DNA of 64,000 bases from Novipirellula artificiosorum (GTDB lineage Bacteria; Planctomycetota; Planctomycetia; Pirellulales; Pirellulaceae). The stretch covers positions 229,875 to 293,874 of the forward strand of contig NZ_SJPV01000011.1 of assembly GCF_007860135.1 (NCBI RefSeq), in the 5' to 3' direction. Below the pieces are notes generated by a model, which was not told where the DNA came from, made no database searches, and saw only the letters and a list, made by a program, of their open reading frames with translations. This document shows, one piece after another, positions 43,107 to 51,369 of this stretch. The translations under genes were made by a program, and so were the position numbers. Within the stretch, counting starts at the first letter, position 1. Each line of letters starts with the position of its first letter.

Positions 43107-44531
43107 CTATCCTTTTTTGGCCTCAGCAAGTTCTTTTCGCTCGGGCATGTCTTTGTAGAAAGGATCAAGTGGATAACAACCACTGACGATTCCGTTTCGT
43201 GGGGCTGTGGTGCAATCGCTAAACGTTCGGCAAACCTTCTTGCGAACCAGCGTCTTGCCGCTGAGCACATCGGCGGGCAGATCAGGATACGACAACACCA
43301 TGCGGCCGAGCCCAACCGAATCGACCATGCCGGTGCGAACGACCGCCTGTGCTACATTCGGTAGCCAATCTTGCAAGTAGGTGTAGCCCGATCCAACGAT
43401 GGTCAAATTTGGGTGTAAACGCGTCAGTTCAGCGGTTGCAAGGATTTGTCGCGTTACTCCCACCAAGGGATCCTCGGGTGGTTGGTAACCATCACTCGGC
43501 GGGAAATAGGCGGGCCGCTGAATGTGCGGGTTGTAATAGGGGCTTCCCGCCGTGCTGCACACCAACTCGATGCCCAATTCTTCCAACAGGGTCATGAACA
43601 GCGATGGCTCGCTCAAATCGATCCCCAGCCCGCTGCCATCGCCACCAAACGTCAGCCGCGGGTCGGCTTTTTCGTCCGGAATTCCGATCCGGTCTTCGTC
43701 CGAGGGGCGATACGGAACAAAGTCAAACACGCTGACGCGCACCCCCATTTCCAATCCAGGGGCTTCGGCGCGGATGCCGGCGATGATGTCGCGGGCGAAC
43801 CGCGTCCGGTTTTCGAACGATCCACCAAATTGGCCAGGTCGATCAAACCCGCTAAGCAATTCGTGCCCCAAGTAGCCATGACAGTGTTTGATGTCGACAA
43901 AGGCATAGCCTGCTTTTTTCGCCAACACCGCCGCCGCGACGAAATCGTCGATCAGCTTCTTTAGCTCATCGTCACTAAGCATTTTGGAATCGTCGCTGAT
44001 CCCGAATCGTGGATCGAGAGCGGGGTTCCGCTGAGCGGTGCGTGGCTCGGCAAGCGTCTTTTGGTTGGGGCGAGCAAATCGGCCTGAATGGGTTAGTTGT
44101 AAGCCGACCAGCAAATCATCGGTTCGATCGAAACGCTCTTGGTGTGCGCCGACAAGCTCGGTTCGCAACGATTCAATCGAGGACAAATTCGCGTCATTGA
44201 TCATCAATTGGTTCGGGTTGGCCCGACCATCATGACGCACCGCAACCGCTTCGCCGCCCCAAATGAGCTTGGCTCCGCTGATGCCAAAATTGACCCAGCG
44301 GCGACGAGTCAACTCGGTGGGTTTTCCATCCGACGTCCCATCCCATCCTTCCATCGGCAGAATGCAGAACCGGTTACCAACCTTCCCCGACTTCAGCGTG
44401 ATCGTTTGCCCGAGCGGCGAATCGTCGCCGGATTGAACCTCCGCATCACTTGGCAAGTCCAGACCCAATTCCTTGAGCCGGCCGGTGAAGTCTTCGTGCG
44501 ATTTGAAACTAGCGATTCGAGGATAAGCCAT
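43107..44531 (-). CDS. NADH:flavin oxidoreductase, Old Yellow Enzyme family
   Basis: From the ATG at 44531 the product has 474 residues; a start at 44588 is unlikely. It is a FMN-binding TIM barrel with LQLTHSGRFARP, the substrate/FMN loop VDIKHCHGYLGHELLSGF and FENRTRFARDIIAGIR, plus VGSGYTYLQDWLPN near the C-terminal phosphate-binding region. The tail has cysteines in KVCRTFSDCTTAPRN and VSGCYPLD. It lacks the second, pyridine-nucleotide domain of dienoyl-CoA reductases. Substrate unknown; such enzymes reduce activated C=C bonds. The 44532-44822 gap upstream shows nothing recognised. Confidence 0.88.
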   Translation of the reverse strand: MAYPRIASFKSHEDFTGRLKELGLDLPSDAEVQSGDDSPLGQTITLKSGKVGNRFCILPMEGWDGTSDGKPTELTRRRWVNFGISGAKLIWGGEAVAVRHDGRANPNQLMINDANLSSIESLRTELVGAHQERFDRTDDLLVGLQLTHSGRFARPNQKTLAEPRTAQRNPALDPRFGISDDSKMLSDDELKKLIDDFVAAAVLAKKAGYAFVDIKHCHGYLGHELLSGFDRPGQFGGSFENRTRFARDIIAGIRAEAPGLEMGVRVSVFDFVPYRPSDEDRIGIPDEKADPRLTFGGDGSGLGIDLSEPSLFMTLLEELGIELVCSTAGSPYYNPHIQRPAYFPPSDGYQPPEDPLVGVTRQILATAELTRLHPNLTIVGSGYTYLQDWLPNVAQAVVRTGMVDSVGLGRMVLSYPDLPADVLSGKTLVRKKVCRTFSDCTTAPRNGIVSGCYPLDPFYKDMPERKELAEAKKG

Positions 44532-44822
44532 GATGTAAAAAAGGCGAGAGGGGTGGCAAGGATAGTGGGCTGCGAGAGATCGGGTCACCGAGGAATCCGG
44601 TATCCCACCCGAGTCGTTTGAATGACCGTGGAATGCGGGTGCCTTCGATTCCCTCCATTGTTACGTTTAGGGATTCTCGCACAATCGGGGGGAATGTTAG
44701 CAAATCGCCAAGCCACACCGGATGTTAAATTCTACCGATTATTCGGATTTGTTGGACTTTGACGGTTGGGATGGACGATCACTGCTACGGTCACGTCCCC
44801 AATCGGTCATAGGATTCTGAAC

Positions 44823-45386
44823 ATGTCTTTGTTGCGGAAATTGTCAATCATTCTCGTCTCGGTTTCACTTCTTGGTGCGGCCGGGTGCGTCGGCCCGATG
44901 GCATGTGGTCCGATGGGATGCGAATCCGGCGGTGCCTGTGGACCGATTGCATGGGGGGCCGCCTGTGGTGGCTGCGGCGAGTGCGAAGGATGCGGCGAAT
45001 TGTATGTCGACCCCTGGATCAACGAGCCCGCGGATTGCTGTGACCCCTGCGACCAATGCGGCAACTACAACGGACAATCGTGCGGTAAATGCCGGTCGGT
45101 CTTCTCGGGGATCGAAAGTCTGTGGGGATACCGTTGCGGCAACGATTGCAGTTGTTCGGACATGGCCTGCGGCGGCAGTTGCGGTGGATGCGGCGGATGT
45201 GATTCGTGTGGCAGCGGCGAGACTTATATCTCGGGTGAGACCTACATGTCGGGCGTTCCAACACCCGCTGGCGATCCAATCGTCGAAGGAAACGTTGTCG
45301 AACCCCCTTACCAGCCGGCTCGGCAACGGCAAATCTTTCGACCCAAGCCACAAGTCGCCGGTCGGACGACCAGCAAGGCTTACTAA
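44823..45386 (+). CDS. Cys-rich lipoprotein
   Basis: From the ATG at 44823 the precursor is 187 residues. A signal peptide ends at the lipobox LLGAAGC. The mature chain then has about 22 cysteines within ~120 residues, in runs such as CGGCGECEGCGE, DCCDPCDQCGN and CGGSCGGCGGCDSC. The C-terminal ~50 residues lack Cys and carry the short repeat SGETYISGETYMSG and a basic tail. Such content points to a cross-linked or metal-binding surface protein. It follows the envelope cluster at 39.4-43 kb in theme but stands alone, convergent with the ABC exporter gene. I do not recognise a named family. Confidence 0.8.
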   Translation: MSLLRKLSIILVSVSLLGAAGCVGPMACGPMGCESGGACGPIAWGAACGGCGECEGCGELYVDPWINEPADCCDPCDQCGNYNGQSCGKCRSVFSGIESLWGYRCGNDCSCSDMACGGSCGGCGGCDSCGSGETYISGETYMSGVPTPAGDPIVEGNVVEPPYQPARQRQIFRPKPQVAGRTTSKAY

Positions 45387-45415
45387 AGGATCAGGATGAA
45401 GGCCGTGGGCATCGA

Positions 45416-45433
45416 AGGGCCGGCTCCGGCCCT
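45416..45433. repeat. short perfect hairpin between convergent genes
   Basis: An 8-bp perfect stem AGGGCCGG / CCGGCCCT with a 2-base loop ends at the stop codon of the minus-strand exporter gene. It may help end transcription of either gene, but there is no T-tract. Confidence 0.45.
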
Positions 45434-47580
45434 CAACCGACGTGTCGAAGGGCTTCGATAGGGTTCATCGCCGCGGCACGCAGGGCGGGGTAGATCCCGA
45501 AGATGATTCCGACGGTGACCGAGATTCCAAACGCGATCGGAATCGACCAGGGGATGATCACGGGTTCCATCGACTGAACCGTTTCGGGTAACGATTTCAT
45601 CAAGTCTGGGAAGGTTGTCTCCGCCATCCAACGCAACGAATCCATCAGTTTGCCACAGGTCAGCCCGCCCAGGATTCCGGTGATACCGCCGCCGACCGAC
45701 AGCAAAATCGTTTCGATCAAGAATTGGCGAGTGATATCTCGGCGTCGTGCACCGAGCGCCCGGCGGATACCGATTTCGCGAGTCCGTTCGGTCACGGTTG
45801 CCAACATGATGTTCATGATGCCAATCCCTCCGACGAGCAGCGAAATGCTGGCCAACAGCCCCATCATGGCCATGAACATCAATCGCGTGTTTTGAGCTTG
45901 CTCGAGCAATTCCAGCGGGATTCCAACGGTGTAATCCTCATACAAGTGAGTGCGTTTGAGCGTCTGTTCGACTGCCTTGCCGGTCGCGACCGCGTCTTCG
46001 GCATCACGGAGCCGCAAGGTGATTTGCGAAACCGCTCGCTCGCCGTTGTTTCCAAACGACGTTGAATCGCCATATCGCAACCAATACGTATTGAGCGGAA
46101 TGTAAATGTTGTCCGAGAAATCCTGGCCGCGACTGGTTCCCTTGACGGTTTCAAGTTCCGTGCGCGAACCGACCACTCCGACGACACGATAAAAATCGGC
46201 GACGATTTGGACCGATTTCCCGATCGGATCTTCGTGCCGAAACAATGTTCGAGCGAGTTCCTGGGTCACGACGCAAACGTTGGATGAGTTCTCGTTGTCC
46301 TTGTCCACCAGGAATCGGCCGCGAGCGATGTGCAGCGAATACAGATCCTTGTATTCGGGGGTGCAGGCGTTGATTTCGCCCAGCGCGACTCGGTCGGCAT
46401 ATCGAAATTCGCGCGAATTGCGCCGGCAAAATGCGATCGCCATCTCGACCGACGGGATGGAGGCTTCGAGATGATCGCAATCGATTTCGGTCAACCCGTA
46501 GAAGTAGATCTTCTTGCCTTGCGTGTCATCGCCCGAGGGGCGTGAGGTGGTCAACAGGATGTTGTTTGCTCCAAGTTCTTCAATCTGCTGGTTCGCTTTT
46601 GACGCGATCCCTTCGCTGATCGCCAGCAACCAGATCACACTTGCAACGCCAATAAAGATCCCCAATACCGTCAACATCGATCGCAGCGGATGCATCAACA
46701 GTGTTTTGATCCCGACGCGAATATCGCGAGCGCGAAGACGTAGCTGCGATGGGCGACCGGACCGCACCTTGCCTTGACCTGCACCCGCTTTTCCTGCATC
46801 GGCGTCCGCTGCACTGGGTGGCCGAAGTCGCTCGTCTTGTTCGACCACGCCGTCACGTAGCCGTACAATACGCCTCGCACGCTGGGCAACTTCTTCCTCG
46901 TGCGTGACCATGACAATCGTGGCACCTTGATCGTTGAGATTGTCGAATAAGTCCAAGATCTCTTCGGTCGTGCCCGTATCGAGGTTTCCGGTGGCTTCGT
47001 CCGCGAGGATGAACTCCGGTTGATTGATCAGACTTCGCGCGATCCCAGCCCGCTGTTGTTGGCCACCTGAAAGCTCGGTCGGCCGATGGTCGACTCGGTC
47101 GTCCAGTCCCACCAACTTTGCAAGCTGCACGGTTCGATCTCGATCGCCGGCAGTCATTCCTCCGTTGTATGCCAGCGGCACTTCCATGTTTTCCAGCACG
47201 TTCAACTGGGGCAACAAGTTGTAAGCCTGGAAAACAAATCCAATCCGTTGCGCGCGAATCGCGGACAGTTCATCATCGCTGAGCTGCGCAACATCGCAAT
47301 GGCCAATCAGGTACTGACCGGAGGTCGGGGTGTCGAGTCCACCAAGAAGATTCAGCAGCGTGCTCTTGCCCGATCCCGACGGCCCCATGATCGCGATGTA
47401 GTCGCCACGCGGCACATCAAGATTGATGCCCTTCAAGACATGGACCGTTTCGCTGCTAAGCTGATAATCCTTGCGCAGGTCGCGAATGCAGAGTGCCAAC
47501 GATGGTTCGTCGACGACGCTCGCAGCCGACTCGATCGGCCGCGATTGACTGGGTTCGATGAGCGACTCCGCGGTGGACAT
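45433..47580 (-). CDS. MacB-type ABC exporter (ATPase-permease fusion)
   Basis: The product has 715 residues. An N-terminal ATPase (~30-265) has Walker A GPSGSGKST, signature LSGGQQQR and Walker B FILADEATGNLD, with the LolD/MacB-type HxLxGLDxP-like LLGGLDTPTSGQ. The C-terminal permease has one helix near 310-330 (LTVLGIFIGVASVIWLLAIS), a large periplasmic domain and three helices at the end (for example MAMMGLLASISLLVGGIGIM). It contains the MacB hallmark TERTREIGIRRALGARRRDI. MacB works with a HlyD-type adaptor; that gene lies 32 bp upstream on the same strand. No outer-membrane factor gene is here. The substrate is unknown. Confidence 0.93.
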   Translation of the reverse strand: MSTAESLIEPSQSRPIESAASVVDEPSLALCIRDLRKDYQLSSETVHVLKGINLDVPRGDYIAIMGPSGSGKSTLLNLLGGLDTPTSGQYLIGHCDVAQLSDDELSAIRAQRIGFVFQAYNLLPQLNVLENMEVPLAYNGGMTAGDRDRTVQLAKLVGLDDRVDHRPTELSGGQQQRAGIARSLINQPEFILADEATGNLDTGTTEEILDLFDNLNDQGATIVMVTHEEEVAQRARRIVRLRDGVVEQDERLRPPSAADADAGKAGAGQGKVRSGRPSQLRLRARDIRVGIKTLLMHPLRSMLTVLGIFIGVASVIWLLAISEGIASKANQQIEELGANNILLTTSRPSGDDTQGKKIYFYGLTEIDCDHLEASIPSVEMAIAFCRRNSREFRYADRVALGEINACTPEYKDLYSLHIARGRFLVDKDNENSSNVCVVTQELARTLFRHEDPIGKSVQIVADFYRVVGVVGSRTELETVKGTSRGQDFSDNIYIPLNTYWLRYGDSTSFGNNGERAVSQITLRLRDAEDAVATGKAVEQTLKRTHLYEDYTVGIPLELLEQAQNTRLMFMAMMGLLASISLLVGGIGIMNIMLATVTERTREIGIRRALGARRRDITRQFLIETILLSVGGGITGILGGLTCGKLMDSLRWMAETTFPDLMKSLPETVQSMEPVIIPWSIPIAFGISVTVGIIFGIYPALRAAAMNPIEALRHVG

Positions 47581-47612
47581 GGAGGCCTCGCAGCCTGTGG
47601 GAAAAAGGGGGC

Positions 47613-49163
47613 TCAGGAATCTTTTGCTGCGATCGTCTCTTCTTCAACCGGCAGGTCAAGGAGCCCAAGGACCTCTTCGTCACCAAGACTCAGCACGACT
47701 TGGTCGGACTCGGTCAGCCCCGAGGTGATCACGACGTCGGTTTCATTCGTTTTGCCAATCGTGACCTCGCGTGTTTCGAGCGTTCCATCGTCGAGCGGCA
47801 ACGCACAAAAACAATGCTCCCCTCGCTCAATGATCGATTCAATCGGCACTTGCAACGCATCTTCAATCCGCTGGATCATAAGGTTCACCTCGGCGGTCAT
47901 TCCCGGTCGCAGTTCCAAAGGCGGATCGGTGATTTCGACGAGCACCGCGTACTCTTTCACATGAGCGGTGTAGACGTTCAGCGCGGGCAGCGGGTACTCA
48001 CTGACCTCGGTCACACGGCCGCGAAGCGTCCCTTCGGGGATATTGCGAACACTCAGTTCGGCGTCTAAGCCTGGGCGAACATCGCCAATACGAGACTCGT
48101 GGACTTTCACCATCACCTGCATGTTGTTTGGATCAGGCAAATAGATGATCGCTTGCCGTTCGCGAACGGAGAGTCCTTCGGCGATCAGCAACGTGTTGCT
48201 GGAACTGCTGCGGCCATCGCGGTTGTTTGCATAAACGACTTGTCCGGCAACCGGGGCAACGATCGTGCATTTTGCGATCAGATCCTCGGTTTCTTTGCGT
48301 TGCAGTTTGTCGAGTTCCCATGTTTTGCGGCGAGCATCGAGACGGGCTTCGGCGGTTTTGATGTCCGCTTTCAGTTCGGTGAGTTTCTTTTCTTTCGTGT
48401 AAGTCTCAATCACCTCCAATTTCGTCACGGCGACACCCAACTCCTTGCGCGCCTTTTCTACCGCAAACGTATCGGCTTCCAACTGCGCTTCGGGGATGTA
48501 GCCTCGTTCAGCCAACCGTTTGCTGTAAGCCAAATACTCTTCGGCACGACGCATGTTTTCACGAGCGATAAAGACGGCGCTTTCCTGTTGCTCGATCTGT
48601 TCCGGCAACGTTCCCTGTTCATACTCATCCAGACCCAATCTCGCTGCGTCGAGCGTCGCCTGGGCTTCGATGAAGGAGGATTCGCTGTTACTGCAAACAA
48701 TTTGCTGCTGGATCAACTGCGTTTGCAAGGCCGCATCGTCCAATCGCACCAAGAAGTCCCCCTTTTCGACCCAACTGCCTTCAGGAACAATTTCCAAAAT
48801 GTCGATGCTCGATGAATTTCGCGAACGAACTTCGCAGCGGACTTCAACATTGCTTGAGCTTTCGATTTCGCCACGTTCCAACACCGTGTAAACAAAGGGC
48901 TGGCGGATCACCGGGGTGGTCAAGAATTCGATCGAAGCTGTCTCGGAAAAGAAACTCGAAAACAAGCCCGCAACACCGCCCCAAACCGCTTGGACAATCA
49001 GCCCGGAGACCAGCAATAATGCGGCAGCAGCCAATAGCGGAGTACCGATGGAACCACGGCGGAGACGAGCTCGTTTGCGAGCCAATCGGGCGAGGTGGCA
49101 TTCGGATGCGGCATGCTCGCAGCCGGTAGGTTCACAAATGGCAAGCGTCATCGGTCGAGCCAA
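47613..49163 (-). CDS. HlyD/MacA-family periplasmic adaptor
   Basis: The product has 516 residues. The N-terminal ~50 residues are cytoplasmic and Cys/His-containing. A membrane helix near 43-65 (LLAAAALLLVSGLIVQAVWG) follows. The lipoyl/barrel-sandwich half-motifs VEVRCEVRS... and CTIVAPVAGQVVYANN flank a long coiled coil (~170-300; RENMRRAEEYLAYSKRLAER). The C-terminal beta-barrel contains VKVHESRIGDVRPGLDAELS and LRPGMTAEVNLMI. It should couple the MacB-type exporter that follows to the outer membrane. The 49164-49433 gap upstream shows no gene I can support. Confidence 0.9.
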   Translation of the reverse strand: MARPMTLAICEPTGCEHAASECHLARLARKRARLRRGSIGTPLLAAAALLLVSGLIVQAVWGGVAGLFSSFFSETASIEFLTTPVIRQPFVYTVLERGEIESSSNVEVRCEVRSRNSSSIDILEIVPEGSWVEKGDFLVRLDDAALQTQLIQQQIVCSNSESSFIEAQATLDAARLGLDEYEQGTLPEQIEQQESAVFIARENMRRAEEYLAYSKRLAERGYIPEAQLEADTFAVEKARKELGVAVTKLEVIETYTKEKKLTELKADIKTAEARLDARRKTWELDKLQRKETEDLIAKCTIVAPVAGQVVYANNRDGRSSSSNTLLIAEGLSVRERQAIIYLPDPNNMQVMVKVHESRIGDVRPGLDAELSVRNIPEGTLRGRVTEVSEYPLPALNVYTAHVKEYAVLVEITDPPLELRPGMTAEVNLMIQRIEDALQVPIESIIERGEHCFCALPLDDGTLETREVTIGKTNETDVVITSGLTESDQVVLSLGDEEVLGLLDLPVEEETIAAKDS

Positions 49164-49433
49164 TCGTCATTGGAAGGAGGAATGGCCGTCAGGTGTGGGC
49201 AGGATTTGCGACGGCCGTGGTAGGATCTCCTGATTATAGCCAAACAGCCGCTCGGTGCTAGTCGAGAGAACGGTTGGCCATATTTTGTACAGGAGCCTTA
49301 CTCCATCGTCACAGAGACCGCCAAGAATGGATGATTTCGCCGCGGAAACCAGCATCGGCAGACCCCTTCCGTCGGAATTTGCCTGTTCTTCCGCATGCAA
49401 CGGTCTGTAGCGGCGGCGAACGGTTGAGGGCAC

Positions 49434-50600
49434 TCAACTGAGGGACACCCATGCTTGCTTGCGATGGCTTTCAAGAATGGCTTCGCACAACACGATTTCG
49501 CGATGCCCATCGGCAAAGCTTGGGAACGTCGCTTCCCCCGCATCCTCACCCAACAAGATCTGACCATAGAAATCGAGGAAGATCTGCTTGAAAGCGTCGG
49601 GAAATCCCTCGTTGTGACCGCCCGGGTAGCTGGTCACGTTCGAGGCGGGGGTGCTCATCAAAGCAGGATCGCGAATCAACACCTCGTTGGGCTCGTCCCG
49701 ATGTCCGATCCACAACTCGTTGGGGGACTCGCTGTTGAATGCCAACGCCTGCTTCGATCCGGCGAGTTCGAAACGCAGACAGTTCTTTCTGCCTGCCGTG
49801 ACTTGCGAAACCGTCATCACGCCTCGCGCGCCATTCTCGAAACGCAGCATGACGTTGCCAGCGTCCTCGGTGTCAATCGCAACGGATTCGGTGTTGTCAG
49901 GGGTTATCTGCTTGCCACTGAATGTTTCTGTGGCGCCGATTGGGCGTTGCCGTGTTGGGAAGACGGTGTGCAAGTCCGCACACACCGAGACGATTTCTTG
50001 GCCGGTGATGAATTGGATCAAATCTAACCAATGCGTTCCAATATCGGCGACCGCCCTCAACTCGCCGCCTTCCGAAGCAAGCACTCGCCAATTGAAATCG
50101 GTTTCCTTGAACAGCCAATCTTGCACATAGCCACCGGAGACATGATGCAGTGCCCCGACGCGACCCTTGCGAACGCGATCGGCACTTTCCACACACAAGG
50201 GATAGTACCGCAAATTGTAGTTGACCCCTGCACAAACACCCGCCGACTCTGCTAACGCCACCAGCTTTGCGGACTCGTCCGAGTTCATGGCCAGGGGTTT
50301 TTCACAGAGGGTATGCTTGCCAGCTTTCAAACATGCTGATGCGTGTTCAAAGTGAAAGCGATTGGGTGTGGCAATGTGTACGGAGTCAATTTCGTCATCG
50401 TCAAGCAGTTCGTTCAGGTCTTTATAAACTCGCGGGATTCCAAGTTGCGTTGCAGCCATCTCGGACTGTTCGACGGTTGCATCCAAGATGCCCACCACCG
50501 GGACTCCGATGCGACGCAATGCCTCGACGTGAATCGGACCGATGAATCCCGTTCCGATCACCGCTGCTTTGAGTTCATGGAGATACGCCTTGGATGCCAT
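49434..50600 (-). CDS. Gfo/Idh/MocA family oxidoreductase
   Basis: From the ATG at 50600 the product has 388 residues; an upstream start at 50708 would add 36 residues of no clear sense. The Rossmann fold begins AAVIGTGFIGPIHVEALRRI. The family motif HTLCEKPLAMNSDES (EKP lysine) is near 97-110, and the C-terminal domain includes YVQDWLFKETDFNWR and ADIGTHWLDLIQFI, where DIGTHWLD carries the usual active-site His. There is no signal peptide, unlike the second member at 60087. It probably oxidises a sugar or inositol derivative with NAD(P). ogt lies 52 bp upstream on the same strand. Confidence 0.9.
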   Translation of the reverse strand: MASKAYLHELKAAVIGTGFIGPIHVEALRRIGVPVVGILDATVEQSEMAATQLGIPRVYKDLNELLDDDEIDSVHIATPNRFHFEHASACLKAGKHTLCEKPLAMNSDESAKLVALAESAGVCAGVNYNLRYYPLCVESADRVRKGRVGALHHVSGGYVQDWLFKETDFNWRVLASEGGELRAVADIGTHWLDLIQFITGQEIVSVCADLHTVFPTRQRPIGATETFSGKQITPDNTESVAIDTEDAGNVMLRFENGARGVMTVSQVTAGRKNCLRFELAGSKQALAFNSESPNELWIGHRDEPNEVLIRDPALMSTPASNVTSYPGGHNEGFPDAFKQIFLDFYGQILLGEDAGEATFPSFADGHREIVLCEAILESHRKQAWVSLS

Positions 50601-50652
50601 GGTTGTTTGCCTCTCTATTGGGGTGGACGGTGCGCGACACTCAACTATATCG

Positions 50653-51153
50653 CTAATCCGATTCAAGTTCCAGCAACAGCCGCTTTGTTTCCAAGCCCCC
50701 CGGTGCACTGAATCCAGACAGACCGCCGCTGGACGAAACGACCCGGTGGCAAGGGATCACGATTGGAACCCGATTACGAGCCATTGCGGATCCAACCGCT
50801 CGGCTGGCACGCTCGTTGCCTGCGCGTTGAGCCAGCTGTTTGTAGGTCATCGTGCTGCCAGGCTTGATTTCGCGACATTTTCGGTAGACCTTGTCGGCGA
50901 AAGGCGTCCACCCCAACGAGTCAATGCGGACCCACGCGAAATCCTCCGCGTGCCCGGCAAAGAATGCGATCAAGGCAACGTCAAGTTTGTCAGCAGCGGA
51001 TTTTGCGGACGCGGAACCGAGTGTCTCGTCAACGATCCATTCGGGCTGTGCCGTGTCAGCCCATTGCAGTCGATACAAACCGCGTTTCGTCCAATAGGAC
51101 CATAGCGGCCCAATCGGCGAGTCGTGTTTTAGGGCGTAGCACAAATTTTGCAT
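50653..51153 (-). CDS. ogt: methylated-DNA--protein-cysteine methyltransferase
   Basis: From the ATG at 51153 the product has 166 residues; a start at 51186 adds 11. The active-site motif PCHRV is in VPIVIPCHRVVSSSGGLSGF, followed by GGLETKRLLLELE. The DNA-binding helix is seen in STMTYKQLAQRAGNERASRA, with RAVGSAMARNRVPI. It removes alkyl groups from O6-alkylguanine by irreversible transfer to the Cys. Length and lack of an Ada regulatory domain point to Ogt. Confidence 0.94.
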   Translation of the reverse strand: MQNLCYALKHDSPIGPLWSYWTKRGLYRLQWADTAQPEWIVDETLGSASAKSAADKLDVALIAFFAGHAEDFAWVRIDSLGWTPFADKVYRKCREIKPGSTMTYKQLAQRAGNERASRAVGSAMARNRVPIVIPCHRVVSSSGGLSGFSAPGGLETKRLLLELESD

Positions 51154-51369
51154 GGCTCGGCTCAGAAGGCGGGACGTCCTCGACAAGCAAATGCGATGTC
51201 GGTATCAAGGATACCCCTTTTCTAGCGAGTTGTTTGACTATCTGATAGGATGGTCCGACTCCCGCCTCCGCTCCGCTCGATCCCCCACCCCCTTCGAACA
51301 ACAATCGAATTCTTCCTTGTTGTTTCTCAATCCCCGTTTGGCGGCATCACCCTTTCACGATATGAATCA

